Of a stretch of 64,000 nt of DNA, positions 19,175 through 27,416 are shown in pieces. The translations under genes were made by a program, and so were the position numbers. The notes beneath the pieces were generated by a model. It worked only from the letters and a program-made list of their open reading frames with translations. It did not search any database and was not told the DNA's origin. Source of the stretch: Micromonospora sp. FIMYZ51. Its GTDB lineage: Bacteria > Actinomycetota > Actinomycetes > Mycobacteriales > Micromonosporaceae. Numbering within the stretch: the stretch's first letter is position 1; each line of letters begins with the position of its first letter. The stretch lies in the NCBI RefSeq assembly GCF_038246755.1, contig NZ_CP134706.1, positions 2,232,001-2,296,000 of the forward strand, given 5' to 3'.

Positions 19175-20257
19175 CTAATGGCGACTCAGCGGCCTGGGGC
19201 GGACGCCGGCGGCGGCGAGTTCGACCAACATCGCCGGCCCCGCGTGGTACGCAGGGGTGGGGGGTATCCGGATCCGGTTGGCGCTCTTCAGGGCGCGAGC
19301 CTCCGCCAGGACCCCGGTCAGACGTTCGACATCGTCGACCGGAAAGACCCAGCCGTTGTCTGGGGTGACCAGGTCGGGATGGCAGCCCACCACGTCGCTC
19401 ACGGCAACCCGTACGCCATTGGCCTGTGCCTCGGCCACCACGAGGCCCCAGGCTTCGGACCGGGACGGCAGGACGAACAGGTCGGCCGCCGCGTAGACCG
19501 GCCCGAGTTCCTCCTGGGGCAGTGCGCCGAGGACGCGGATGCGCGGATCGGCGGCGGCAGCGTGGTCCACGATCGACCGCGTCGGGCCATTGCCCACGAT
19601 CACCAGCCGCGAGTCGGGGTCGTCAGTAGCCCGAAAGGCCGCCAGCAGAGTGTCCACTCCCTTGATCTGCTCGAGCCGGCCGACGAAGAGGACGACAAAC
19701 CCCGCACCGAGGTCGTGCCGGGCCCGGAACGCGGTCGCCTCCGGCGGGCTTGCCACGGGTGGATGGGGTAGCCCGTACGGGATCAGGTGTCGATCGGGGA
19801 ACCCGTACTCCGCCCAGTAACGGTCGTTCACCGCTCCCACGGTCCAGACCCGGGCCCGGCGACCGAAGATCGCCCGCAGCAGCAGCCGCTTGGCCCAGCG
19901 CCGGTACCGGGGACGCCGCTGCTCGCGGAGCCAGTTGCTGTCCGAGCGGAGCACGATGCGAACTCCGCGCAACCGGGCGAGGAGCACGGCGAGGACGTTT
20001 GCCGGTCGGGCGTAGCCGTAGCAGCAGAGGACCTTCAGGTCGGGATCGCGCACGGCGCGGATTGCGGTGGCGCATCTCGCGATGCGTCCGCCGCTGAGGA
20101 TCTGGTGGGGATGGTCCGGCACGACCGATCCCCAGCCGCGTCCCGCGGTGCTCCAGTGGTAGAGCGCGAGCACGTCCAGCCCTTCGCGATGCAGATGGTT
20201 CAGCACCGGATTCCGGTACGGGGTCGGCACGTCGATGATGAACAGCACCTGTGCCAT
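19175..20257 (-). CDS. GT4 glycosyltransferase
   Basis: A 360-residue GT-B protein. VLFIIDVPTPYRNPVLNHL is typical of transferases that begin DxPTPYR. VLCCYGYARPANVLAVLLAR and VLRSDSNWLREQRR follow, then the donor domain FVVLFVGRLEQIKGVDTLLAAF and LFVLPSRSEAWGLVVAEAQANG with E-x7-E. The ATG at 20257 has a GAGGAG about 10 bases upstream; a GTG at 20266 would give a 4-base GTGA overlap with the upstream gene but leaves only one base after GAGGAG. It is the last gene of a minus-strand set of three. Confidence 0.8.
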   Translation of the reverse strand: MAQVLFIIDVPTPYRNPVLNHLHREGLDVLALYHWSTAGRGWGSVVPDHPHQILSGGRIARCATAIRAVRDPDLKVLCCYGYARPANVLAVLLARLRGVRIVLRSDSNWLREQRRPRYRRWAKRLLLRAIFGRRARVWTVGAVNDRYWAEYGFPDRHLIPYGLPHPPVASPPEATAFRARHDLGAGFVVLFVGRLEQIKGVDTLLAAFRATDDPDSRLVIVGNGPTRSIVDHAAAADPRIRVLGALPQEELGPVYAAADLFVLPSRSEAWGLVVAEAQANGVRVAVSDVVGCHPDLVTPDNGWVFPVDDVERLTGVLAEARALKSANRIRIPPTPAYHAGPAMLVELAAAGVRPRPLSRH

Positions 20258-20262
20258 GCCGC

Positions 20263-21531
20263 TCACACTCCTCTTCCTCCGGTGCCTGCCGTCCGCACCG
20301 CTGGCCGGCCTGACGGCGGCCCGCTCGGACTGAGCACCGAGCCGCTACGGACCAGCTCGATCACACCGGGCTCGGGGGGTCTGCGTCGCCAGCCTCGGAA
20401 AGCCGCCCCGGCGGCGGTTCGCCGCGCGTAACGTTCGCTGGCGTCGGTGGCAGCCATCGCCTCGATGACCCGGCCCAGCTCCGCCTCGGACAGCTCGGGC
20501 AGGACAACGCCGCCGCCGTGCCGGAGGACGTCGGTCCACGGCGTCTGCGCCGAGCAGACCACCGGACACGAGGCCGACAAGCTCTCGGCGATGACGTGCC
20601 CGAAGTTCTCTCCCCTGGTGGGCAGCACAAAGGCGTCGTAGCGGGCGAAGGTGGTGGGGACTTCCGCCGGATCCAGCGGCCCGTGGTAGCTGACCGTCAC
20701 GGTGGCCGGCAGGTTGCCGATCAACCGTTGACACTCCTTCCAGTGCGACCTGTCATCCACCGGCCCGTAAATGTCGAAGATCAGGGGTCGGGTGACCGAC
20801 GCCATGGACCGCAACGCCAGGTCGAGGTTCTTCATCGGCGAGATCCGACTGATGAAGACGAGTCGGAGTCGCGAATCGCCATGATCGACCGGCGGCAGGG
20901 GCTCCGCCGGCAGCAGGGTGTCGTTGGCCCGCAGCACTATCTCGGCGTCCGGGATGAGGGCCCGGATGCTCGCCGCCTCACTGTGGTTCGTCGCATGCCA
21001 GAGCACGTCGCGCCGCCGGAGAACCCGGCGCCAGACCGCCAGGAACAGGCGCTTCTTGCGGCCCCGGATGCCGAGCGCGCCAGCAGAGAACTCCCCGCGC
21101 GGCGCGATGAGGATCCGTTGCGCCGAAACCAGTCCCAGGACCGTCGCGAGCACCGGCAGGATCGAGAAGACCGGATCCCAGGCGCTGTTGAGGTAGAGCA
21201 GGTCGTACGGCCCGGCCGCCCGTTGAGCACGCCACAGCCGAAACCACTGCGGCAGGCTACGGCGGTTGAGGTAGAACACCCGGCACCGCGACCACGTGCG
21301 CCACCGGCCGGAAAGACCCGGATAGGGCTGTCGGCAGCCGAAATCGCGATCGCTGGTGACCAGGGCCAGTCGGACGTCCGGGGCAAGGGTGTCGAGCATG
21401 CTCATGACCGACCGGATCGGACCACCGGCCCGAAAGCCCGGCGCGAAGAAACCGCAGGTGGCCAGCACCCGGTAGGTGGGCGCTGGCGTCCGGGGCACCG
21501 TCGCCGGGGCCGTGCTGCCCCCGTGGTTCAT
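20263..21531 (-). CDS. GT4 glycosyltransferase
   Basis: A 422-residue GT-B protein. VLATCGFFAPGFRAGGPIRSV has the GGP-I acceptor-loop pattern of GT4 enzymes. YDLLYLNSAWDPVFS and ILIAPRGEFSAGALGIRGRKK are the family mid-region, LVFISRISPMKNLDLALRSM starts the donor domain, and FVLPTRGENFGHVIAESLSASCPVV gives E-x7-E. The ATG at 21531 follows GGAGGAGACG directly. It overlaps or abuts the next GT4 gene and lies 80 bases after the CapK-like gene. The sugar transferred is unknown. Confidence 0.8.
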   Translation of the reverse strand: MNHGGSTAPATVPRTPAPTYRVLATCGFFAPGFRAGGPIRSVMSMLDTLAPDVRLALVTSDRDFGCRQPYPGLSGRWRTWSRCRVFYLNRRSLPQWFRLWRAQRAAGPYDLLYLNSAWDPVFSILPVLATVLGLVSAQRILIAPRGEFSAGALGIRGRKKRLFLAVWRRVLRRRDVLWHATNHSEAASIRALIPDAEIVLRANDTLLPAEPLPPVDHGDSRLRLVFISRISPMKNLDLALRSMASVTRPLIFDIYGPVDDRSHWKECQRLIGNLPATVTVSYHGPLDPAEVPTTFARYDAFVLPTRGENFGHVIAESLSASCPVVCSAQTPWTDVLRHGGGVVLPELSEAELGRVIEAMAATDASERYARRTAAGAAFRGWRRRPPEPGVIELVRSGSVLSPSGPPSGRPAVRTAGTGGRGV

Positions 21532-21611
21532 CGTCTCCTCCGAACGGTTCGCACTGCGCAAGTGGCGGTTGCTGGTGTCGCACGGCAGTCGGCGACGACT
21601 GTCGACGTGCC

Positions 21612-22922
21612 TCAGGGGACGAAGAGGGCATGTTTGCCCGCGCGGGTCTTCACCGCCTCGGCTACCTGCTGGAAAGTGACGGACCGGTGGTCCAGGTCCG
21701 GATGGTCCTTGCGGAGTTCCCGCACGAAATACGAGGTGACCTCGTCCAGGTCGAGGTCACGATCGGCCTCCACGAGAATCCGTAGTTCATCGCGCCGCAG
21801 TTGCTGGAACTGCACGCCGATGATTCCCGGGTACGACTTGAGGATGTGCACCGGAAGGATCGCGGAAAGATCGAGCACGCCCGACGCGGCGGCCACCCGG
21901 ACGACGTCCTGCCGGCGGCCGAGCACCGCGCGGAACGACAGCGCATTGCCGCGTACCGCGTCGCTCGGCTCGACGCGATCACCAATCGCGTAGTTGACCA
22001 GGGGAAACAGTCGTCGGGCGAGGGTCGTGACAAGCAACTCGCGCTCGTCGGAGACCAGGCAGAGGAAGCTGTCCCAGAACACCCGGATGACGTGCGCCCG
22101 CTGGTATGACATCGCCAGTACGCCGGTCTCGGCTGAGCCGTACTCGATGACGGCAGGCGCTCGGAAGACCCGCTCGATCGCCTCGATGTCCGCGTCGTAG
22201 GCGGTCTCGGCACACATCACGACGGCCCGAAGCCGCCTCTGGTCACCGAGGTCGAGGTCGTTCCGCTCGACGAACCGGGCCAGCTTGGCCACTGCCGACG
22301 CATAACCGGCCAGGGACACCGGGTCGGTTCGGCGTACCGCCTCGTAGTGGCCAGTCAGTGCGGATTCGGTGAGATCGTAGGCGTTCTGGCGAGTGATGTT
22401 CATGAGGCGATCGGCGAGATTCCGTCGGACCTGGGCCACCTGTCCCCGCCATCCGCTGCCGAACAGGTGCGAATGGCCCCACAGCAAAACGCTGGGGTCG
22501 GTCGGTCGGATGCCGGCCCAGTGTCGACCCAGATAGGCGTCCACCCAGCGATCCGTCGTCTCGCCCGGACCGCGCGGGTACCGGGTGGGTTGACCGGTAC
22601 TGCCACCGGTGGTGTAGTACCGCGTGATCCGGCCGCCCTCGAAGATCTCGTCGGTACGGGCGATCAGCACTTCCTTGGTCAGCGGCGGGAAATCCGCGAG
22701 TTGGTGGGGCCGCTCGATCCGTTCGGGCAATCCGTGCTCCTGTCGCCAGGACCGGTAGAACGGCAACTTCGCAAGGCAGTACGCCCATGTTTCGTTGAAT
22801 CGCTGGACCTGGTGCCGCTCGATCTCCGCGCGGGACGGTGCCGCGTCGTAAACGGCGATCTGACGGGCGAGCCGACGGTGCCGGTCGGCGAGAACGGCTT
22901 TCCGCAGCAGGTGCAGGTGCAT
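21612..22922 (-). CDS. CapK/PaaK-like adenylate-forming enzyme
   Basis: A 436-residue protein of the phenylacetate-CoA ligase-like (CapK, coenzyme F390 synthetase) family. The phosphate-binding loop is YYTTGGSTGQPTRYP (about 119-133). EYGSAETGVLAMSY is the adenylate-binding YG-TE equivalent, and LVNYAIGDRVEP the hinge-region block. These occur in capsule loci of many bacteria and are thought to activate an acyl or amino-acid group for attachment to a sugar; the substrate is not known. The ATG at 22922 follows GGAAAGG; a TTG at 22955 is an alternative. A 7-bp tandem repeat array lies upstream. Confidence 0.75.
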   Translation of the reverse strand: MHLHLLRKAVLADRHRRLARQIAVYDAAPSRAEIERHQVQRFNETWAYCLAKLPFYRSWRQEHGLPERIERPHQLADFPPLTKEVLIARTDEIFEGGRITRYYTTGGSTGQPTRYPRGPGETTDRWVDAYLGRHWAGIRPTDPSVLLWGHSHLFGSGWRGQVAQVRRNLADRLMNITRQNAYDLTESALTGHYEAVRRTDPVSLAGYASAVAKLARFVERNDLDLGDQRRLRAVVMCAETAYDADIEAIERVFRAPAVIEYGSAETGVLAMSYQRAHVIRVFWDSFLCLVSDERELLVTTLARRLFPLVNYAIGDRVEPSDAVRGNALSFRAVLGRRQDVVRVAAASGVLDLSAILPVHILKSYPGIIGVQFQQLRRDELRILVEADRDLDLDEVTSYFVRELRKDHPDLDHRSVTFQQVAEAVKTRAGKHALFVP

Positions 22923-22983
22923 CAGCGATAGACCTTTCCGGGGCACTACGCGCAACGACAGCTGGGAAAACTTGGTTACGCGC

Positions 22984-23072
22984 TGCCGCCTGCCGCCTGC
23001 CGCCTGCCGCCTGCCGCCTGCCGCCTGCCGCCTGCCGCCTGCCGCCTGCCGCCTGCCGCCTGCCGCCTGCCG
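22984..23072. repeat. Heptanucleotide tandem repeat (TGCCGCC), 12.7 copies
   Basis: Twelve exact copies of TGCCGCC run from 22984 to 23067, with a partial TGCCG to 23072. The array fills the middle of the 286-base gap between the divergent CapK-like gene and the PglF-like gene. All copies are identical, which implies recent expansion. Being 7 bp long, it changes both frame and promoter spacing if copy number varies. Confidence 0.95.
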
Positions 23073-23142
23073 GCCGACGAACCCGTTTAACCGGACGCGC
23101 GGTCGAAAAACGTGAAAAAGACGACTTCCGGCGCAGCACCCG

Positions 23143-23188
23143 CTAAGTACTTAGGGGATGCACGTGGCCTGACCTGCCGAGGGCCACG
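23143..23188 (+). promoter_or_regulatory. Palindrome plus leader hairpin upstream of PglF-like gene
   Basis: CTAAGTACTTAG at 23143-23154 is a perfect 12-bp palindrome in an AT-richer stretch (23100-23155), so it is a candidate operator. CGTGGCC at 23163-23169 pairs with GGCCACG at 23182-23188 to give a 7-bp stem with a 12-base loop, ending 20 bases before the ATG. GGAG lies close before the ATG at 23209. Confidence 0.45.
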
Positions 23189-23208
23189 ACCAGAGCAGGG
23201 AGTGGTAC

Positions 23209-25086
23209 ATGCCGACGGACGTTCAGCGTGTCCAGCAGGCCGAATCAACAACCGTCGCCCGGGCCGCCGCGACTCGTCGCACCGCCGGCTTCGTGGGCGC
23301 CGACGGGTTCGCCTGGATCGGCGGTTTCCTGGTCGCCACCTGGGCGAGGTACGAGTACGGCCTCACCGCCAGCCAGGTGGTGAGTGCGGCGATGCTCGGG
23401 TTCGCCGCCGCCGTGCTGCACCTCGGGGTCAGTGCCATCCGGCGGATTCACGCCGGGCGCCAGCCGCTGGGCAGCATCGAGGAGGTACGCGGACTCGCCG
23501 GTACCACCGCCGCCACGGCCACCGCCGTCCTGATTGCGCTGCTCGCCTCCGGTGACCGTCCGATACCCGCCAGCAGCCCTCTGGTCGGTGGCGGGTTGGC
23601 GCTGCTGTTGATGCTCAGCTTCCGCCTGCTGTACCGGCACCGGCGGGACCGCGCCATGCGCCCGGATGCCCGTTCGGCTACTCCGGTGCTGCTGTTCGGT
23701 CTCGGCGAAGCCGGCCAGGGCCTGGTGCGTGCGATGCTCAGCGACCCGAAGGGCCGGTACCTGCCGGTCGGCGCGCTCGACGACGACCCGGACAAACGCG
23801 ACCTGCGCATCGCCGGTGTCCGGGTGCTGGGCGGTCGCGGCGAACTGGACAGTGCCGTCCAGCGCACCAAGGCGACCGCCGTGATCTTCTGTGTGGCGAA
23901 TGCGAACGCCACGCTGATCCGGGAGATCGGCGAGGCCACCCTCCGCACCGGTGCCGCGTTCAAGGTGCTGCCACCGGTCCGGGAGTTGGTGGATCATCGA
24001 ATCACCGTCAGTGACGTACGCGATGTCCGGGTCAGTGACCTGCTGGGCAGGCGCCAGGTGGTCAGCGACCTGACCCTTGACGACAACGGACTCACCGGAC
24101 GACGGGTACTGGTCACCGGTGCCGGGGGCTCGATCGGCTCGGAGCTGTGCCGCCAGATCATGCGGGCGAATCCCGGCGAGCTGATGATGCTCGACCGGGA
24201 CGAGTCCGCCCTGCACAGCCTTCAGATGTCGCTGACCGGGCGGGCACTGCTGGACAGTTCCGAACTCATCCTCGCCGACCTGCGCGACGACGAGGGCATT
24301 CGGCGCATCATGCGGGAGCGCCGGCCCGAGATCGTCTTCCACGCCGCGGCGCTGAAGCATCTGACCCTGTTGCAGCGGTATCCCGGCGAGGCGATCAAGA
24401 CAAACATCTGGGGAACGCTCACCATTCTCGACGCATGCCGGGATGTCACCCGCTTCGTCAACATCTCCACCGACAAGGCGGCGAACCCGATAAGCGTGCT
24501 CGGCTATTCGAAACGCATCACGGAAATGCTCACCGCGCACGCGGCGGCTGTCCATCCGGGCACCTTCCTCAGTGTCCGGTTCGGCAACGTGCTCAGCAGT
24601 CGTGGCTCGGTGTTGACCGCCTTCCAGCGGCAGATCGAGTCCGGGCAGCCGCTGACCGTCACCCACCCCGAGGTGACGCGGTACCTGATGACCGTGCAGG
24701 AGGCGGTGCATCTGGTGCTCCAGGCGGCGAGCATCGGCCGCGACGGGGAGGCGCTGGTGCTGGACATGGGTGAGCCGGTCCGCATCGACGACCTGGCGCG
24801 CCGGATGGTGGCCCAGGCGGGCACCCCGGTCCCGATCGTCTACACCGGCCTGCGGCCGGGGGAGAAGCTGCACGAGGACCTGCTGGGCCTGGCCGAGGCC
24901 GACCATCGTCCGCTGCATCCGCTGATCTCACACGTCCCGGTGCCGGTGCTGGCGCCGTTGGACATCAGCGGGCTGGATCCGTTCGACGAGCCGGAGAAGG
25001 CGATCAACGAGTTGGCGCGTCTCTGCGGCCGGCTACCCAGCGCGACCGGCATCGAGTGCCAGCCGGAGATACCGCTGCCTCGTTGA
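23209..25086 (+). CDS. Nucleoside-diphosphate-sugar 4,6-dehydratase (PglF/WbpM/CapD type)
   Basis: A 625-residue membrane enzyme. The first 140 residues hold about four hydrophobic segments. A first Rossmann domain (VLLFGLGEAGQGLVRAML, about 163-180) and a second, catalytic one (RVLVTGAGGSIGSELC, about 298-313) follow. VFHAAALKHLTLL and NISTDKAANPISVLGYSKR are the catalytic region, where the D-K pair and K are kept while the usual Met/Tyr is Leu. VRFGNVLSSRGSV follows. Family members convert UDP-GlcNAc to UDP-4-keto-6-deoxy-GlcNAc, the first step to UDP-bacillosamine-type sugars. A hairpin overlapping the stop codon ends the gene. Confidence 0.85.
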   Translation: MPTDVQRVQQAESTTVARAAATRRTAGFVGADGFAWIGGFLVATWARYEYGLTASQVVSAAMLGFAAAVLHLGVSAIRRIHAGRQPLGSIEEVRGLAGTTAATATAVLIALLASGDRPIPASSPLVGGGLALLLMLSFRLLYRHRRDRAMRPDARSATPVLLFGLGEAGQGLVRAMLSDPKGRYLPVGALDDDPDKRDLRIAGVRVLGGRGELDSAVQRTKATAVIFCVANANATLIREIGEATLRTGAAFKVLPPVRELVDHRITVSDVRDVRVSDLLGRRQVVSDLTLDDNGLTGRRVLVTGAGGSIGSELCRQIMRANPGELMMLDRDESALHSLQMSLTGRALLDSSELILADLRDDEGIRRIMRERRPEIVFHAAALKHLTLLQRYPGEAIKTNIWGTLTILDACRDVTRFVNISTDKAANPISVLGYSKRITEMLTAHAAAVHPGTFLSVRFGNVLSSRGSVLTAFQRQIESGQPLTVTHPEVTRYLMTVQEAVHLVLQAASIGRDGEALVLDMGEPVRIDDLARRMVAQAGTPVPIVYTGLRPGEKLHEDLLGLAEADHRPLHPLISHVPVPVLAPLDISGLDPFDEPEKAINELARLCGRLPSATGIECQPEIPLPR

Positions 25087-25105
25087 TCTCTTCTGGGAAG
25101 AGATC
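25085..25105 (+). terminator. Hairpin overlapping the stop of the PglF-like gene
   Basis: GATCTCTTC at 25085-25093 and GAAGAGATC at 25097-25105 form a perfect 9-bp stem with a 3-base loop, overlapping the TGA at 25084-25086. A weak ACCTTATTGT tract follows. It probably ends transcription before the separate capEFG operon. Confidence 0.7.
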
Positions 25106-25254
25106 ACCTTATTGTGCCGGCATTTTCTAAAAATTCTATGAACTGAGTGCTTTGTGGCGTTTCTGGAGCACCGTCTTCTCGTTGGCTGGAATGCAGCGGC
25201 AGACGCCGTCCCCGGACAACGCCGCCGTACCGAACAGTGACGAACGGAGCGGCA
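25106..25254 (+). promoter_or_regulatory. Probable promoter region of the capE-capF-capG operon
   Basis: 149 bases without a gene. The first 40 are AT-rich (TTTTCTAAAAATTCTATGAA at 25123-25142) in otherwise very GC-rich DNA, which suggests a promoter core there. GGAG at about 25246 precedes the GTG of capE by 5 bases. No clear dyad was seen. Confidence 0.4.
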
Positions 25255-26295
25255 GTGAATTTCTTGACCGCAGCACGGCGGGTGATGATTACCGGCGGGA
25301 CCGGGTCCTTCGGCCGGACCATGGTGCGTCGCCTGCTCGACCGGAATGTGGACGAGGTCCGGGTGTTCAGCCGGGACGAGGCCAAGCAGGACGACATGCG
25401 TCGAATCTTCGGCGACGAGCGGGTCCGGTACCACGTCGGGGACGTGCGGGACCGCGACTCGGTGCTGCGCGCCAGTCGCGGCGTCGATCACGTCTTCCAC
25501 GCCGCGGCGCTCAAACAGGTGCCGTCCTGCGAGTTCTTTCCGCTGGAGGCGGTGCGGACGAACATCCTCGGCAGCACAAACGTGATCGAGGCGGCCGAAC
25601 GCAACGGCGTGCGGTCGGTGGTGGTGCTGAGCACCGACAAGGCCGTCTATCCGGTGAACGTCATGGGCATGAGCAAGGCGATGATGGAGAAGGTCGCCCA
25701 GGCGTACGCCCGCAACAACCCGAGCAGCGCCACCACGGTCTCCTGCGTCCGCTACGGCAACGTCCTGTATTCGCGCGGCTCGGTGGTCCCGCTGTTCATC
25801 GAACAGATCAAAGCCGGCCGGCCGCTCACGGTGACCGATCCGCAGATGACCAGGTTCCTGATGTCGCTCGACGACTCCGTGGCCCTGGTGGAGCACGCCT
25901 TCGAGCACGCCCGACCCGGCGACATCTTCGTCCGCAAGGCGCCGGCCTGCACCATCGGCGACCTGGCCGAGGCCCTCTGCCAACTCTTCGACGTCCCGGC
26001 CAAGCTGGACGTCATAGGTGTCCGGCACGGCGAGAAGTCCGACGAGACGCTGGCCAGCCGGGAGGAGTTGCTGCGGGCCGAGGACTTCGGCGAGTTCCTG
26101 CGTGTGCCGTTGGACGTCCGTGGCCTCAACTACGCGCTCTACGTCACCGAGGGTGACCTGGGCGGCGGGCCGACCGAGGACTTCAACTCGGCAAACACCC
26201 GGCGGCTCGGCGTTGCCGAGATCGTCGAGCTGCTGCGGAGCCTGCCGGAGGTCCGCGCGGAACTGGCCCTGCGGGATGCGGTATCCGCGTGCTGA
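25255..26295 (+). CDS. capE: UDP-GlcNAc 4,6-dehydratase/5-epimerase (CapE/FnlA type)
   Basis: A 346-residue cytoplasmic SDR. RVMITGGTGSFGRTMVRRLL is the NAD(P)-binding loop, DVRDRDSV the adenine-site region and VFHAAALKQVPSCEFFPLEAVRTNI the family block. STDKAVYPVNVMGMSKAMMEK is the catalytic site with the D-K pair and M-x3-K characteristic of CapE/FlaA1-type dehydratases. It makes the first keto intermediate on the UDP-L-FucNAc route. The GTG at 25255 has GGAG 5 bases upstream. It overlaps capF by 7 bases, and capF, a GT4 gene and capG follow in coupled order. Confidence 0.88.
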   Translation: MNFLTAARRVMITGGTGSFGRTMVRRLLDRNVDEVRVFSRDEAKQDDMRRIFGDERVRYHVGDVRDRDSVLRASRGVDHVFHAAALKQVPSCEFFPLEAVRTNILGSTNVIEAAERNGVRSVVVLSTDKAVYPVNVMGMSKAMMEKVAQAYARNNPSSATTVSCVRYGNVLYSRGSVVPLFIEQIKAGRPLTVTDPQMTRFLMSLDDSVALVEHAFEHARPGDIFVRKAPACTIGDLAEALCQLFDVPAKLDVIGVRHGEKSDETLASREELLRAEDFGEFLRVPLDVRGLNYALYVTEGDLGGGPTEDFNSANTRRLGVAEIVELLRSLPEVRAELALRDAVSAC

Positions 26296-27416
26296 GGCTT
26301 GCCGTCACCGGTGCCGGTGGCTTCCTCGGCTGGCACGTACGCGTGCTGTTGCGGACGCTGGGTTGGCCGGAGCCGGTCGTCGTCACCCGCCACGATCTGA
26401 CCGACCCGACCGCGGTCGCCGCGAAGGTCACCGGCGTGGACCGGGTGCTGCACCTGGCCGGGATCAACCGGGGCGACCCGACGGAGGTCGCCAGCGGCAA
26501 CCTCAGGATCGCCAGGCAACTGGTCGCCGGGATGCGCGCCGCCGACGCGCCACCGAAGGCCATCGGCTACGCCAATTCCGTACAGGCCGGTAACGGCACC
26601 CCGTACGGCGACGCCAAGGCCGAGGTCTCGGCGATCCTCGCCGAGGCGGGTCTACCGGTCGACGATGTCCTGCTGCCGAACCTGTACGGCGAGGGCGGGC
26701 GGGCGCACTACAACTCGGTGGTGGCGACCTTCTGCCGGGTGCTGGCCGACGGTGGGCGACCCGATGTGCACGGTGACCGGGAACTCAGTCTGGTGCACGC
26801 CACCGATGCCGCCGCCCGGCTCGTCGGCACGGCGACCGACGGCTCGTGGGACGCGACCATGCCGGCGCTTGACATCGGGGTGCGAGAACTCGCCACGCGG
26901 CTGGCCGAGATGGCCGCCAGCTACCGGACCGGCGAGATTCCGCCGCTCACCGACCGCCACACGGTGCGCCTGTTCAACACCTACCGCGCCCACTGCTTCC
27001 CGGCGCACTATCCGCTGGTGCTGCCGCGCCGGGCCGACGCGCGGGGCGTACTCGTGGAGACGGTGAAGGTGCATGGTGGCGCTGGTCAGACCTTCTGCTC
27101 GACCACCCGCCCGGGAGCGACCAGGGGAGAGCACTATCACCTGGCCAAGGTGGAACGGTTCGTGGTGCTGCGCGGCTCGGCGGAGATCAGCCTGCGCCGG
27201 GTGGGCGGCACCGAGGTGGTGCGGTTCCAGGTCGGCGGTACCGAGCCGGCGCTCGTCGACATGCCGACCATGTGGGTGCACAAGCTTGTCAACACGGGCT
27301 CCGATGAACTGGTCACGCTGTTCTGGACCAACGAGTTGTTTGACCCGGTACGCCCCGACACCTGGCCCGAACCGGTGGAGGCGAGCATCCCGAGGCCAGT
27401 GGCGGCGGTCGGATGA
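26289..27416 (+). CDS. capF: Bifunctional UDP-sugar reductase/epimerase (CapF/FnlB type)
   Basis: A 375-residue two-domain protein. The N-terminal SDR has RLAVTGAGGFLGWHVRVLLR (about 3-22), LHLAGINRGDPT and the catalytic PYGDAKAEVS (YxxxK). The C-terminal cupin (about 255-365) contains GEHYHLAKVERFVVLRGSA with the metal-ligand histidines. This SDR-plus-cupin fusion is characteristic of CapF, which converts the CapE product to UDP-N-acetyl-6-deoxy-L-talosamine. The GTG at 26289 overlaps capE by 7 bases, and the end overlaps the GT4 gene by 4 bases. Confidence 0.9.
   Translation: MLRLAVTGAGGFLGWHVRVLLRTLGWPEPVVVTRHDLTDPTAVAAKVTGVDRVLHLAGINRGDPTEVASGNLRIARQLVAGMRAADAPPKAIGYANSVQAGNGTPYGDAKAEVSAILAEAGLPVDDVLLPNLYGEGGRAHYNSVVATFCRVLADGGRPDVHGDRELSLVHATDAAARLVGTATDGSWDATMPALDIGVRELATRLAEMAASYRTGEIPPLTDRHTVRLFNTYRAHCFPAHYPLVLPRRADARGVLVETVKVHGGAGQTFCSTTRPGATRGEHYHLAKVERFVVLRGSAEISLRRVGGTEVVRFQVGGTEPALVDMPTMWVHKLVNTGSDELVTLFWTNELFDPVRPDTWPEPVEASIPRPVAAVG

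Noticed and set aside
22984..23072. CRISPR array
   Set aside because: Units are 7 bp with no spacers, so it is a simple tandem repeat. The 27-bp and 16-bp arrays also lack spacers and cas genes.
22243..23139. Open frame on the minus strand including GRRQAAG repeats
   Set aside because: It is the 7-bp array read as protein, joined to a shadow of the CapK-like gene. The real CapK-like frame overlaps it and has a ribosome site and family motifs.
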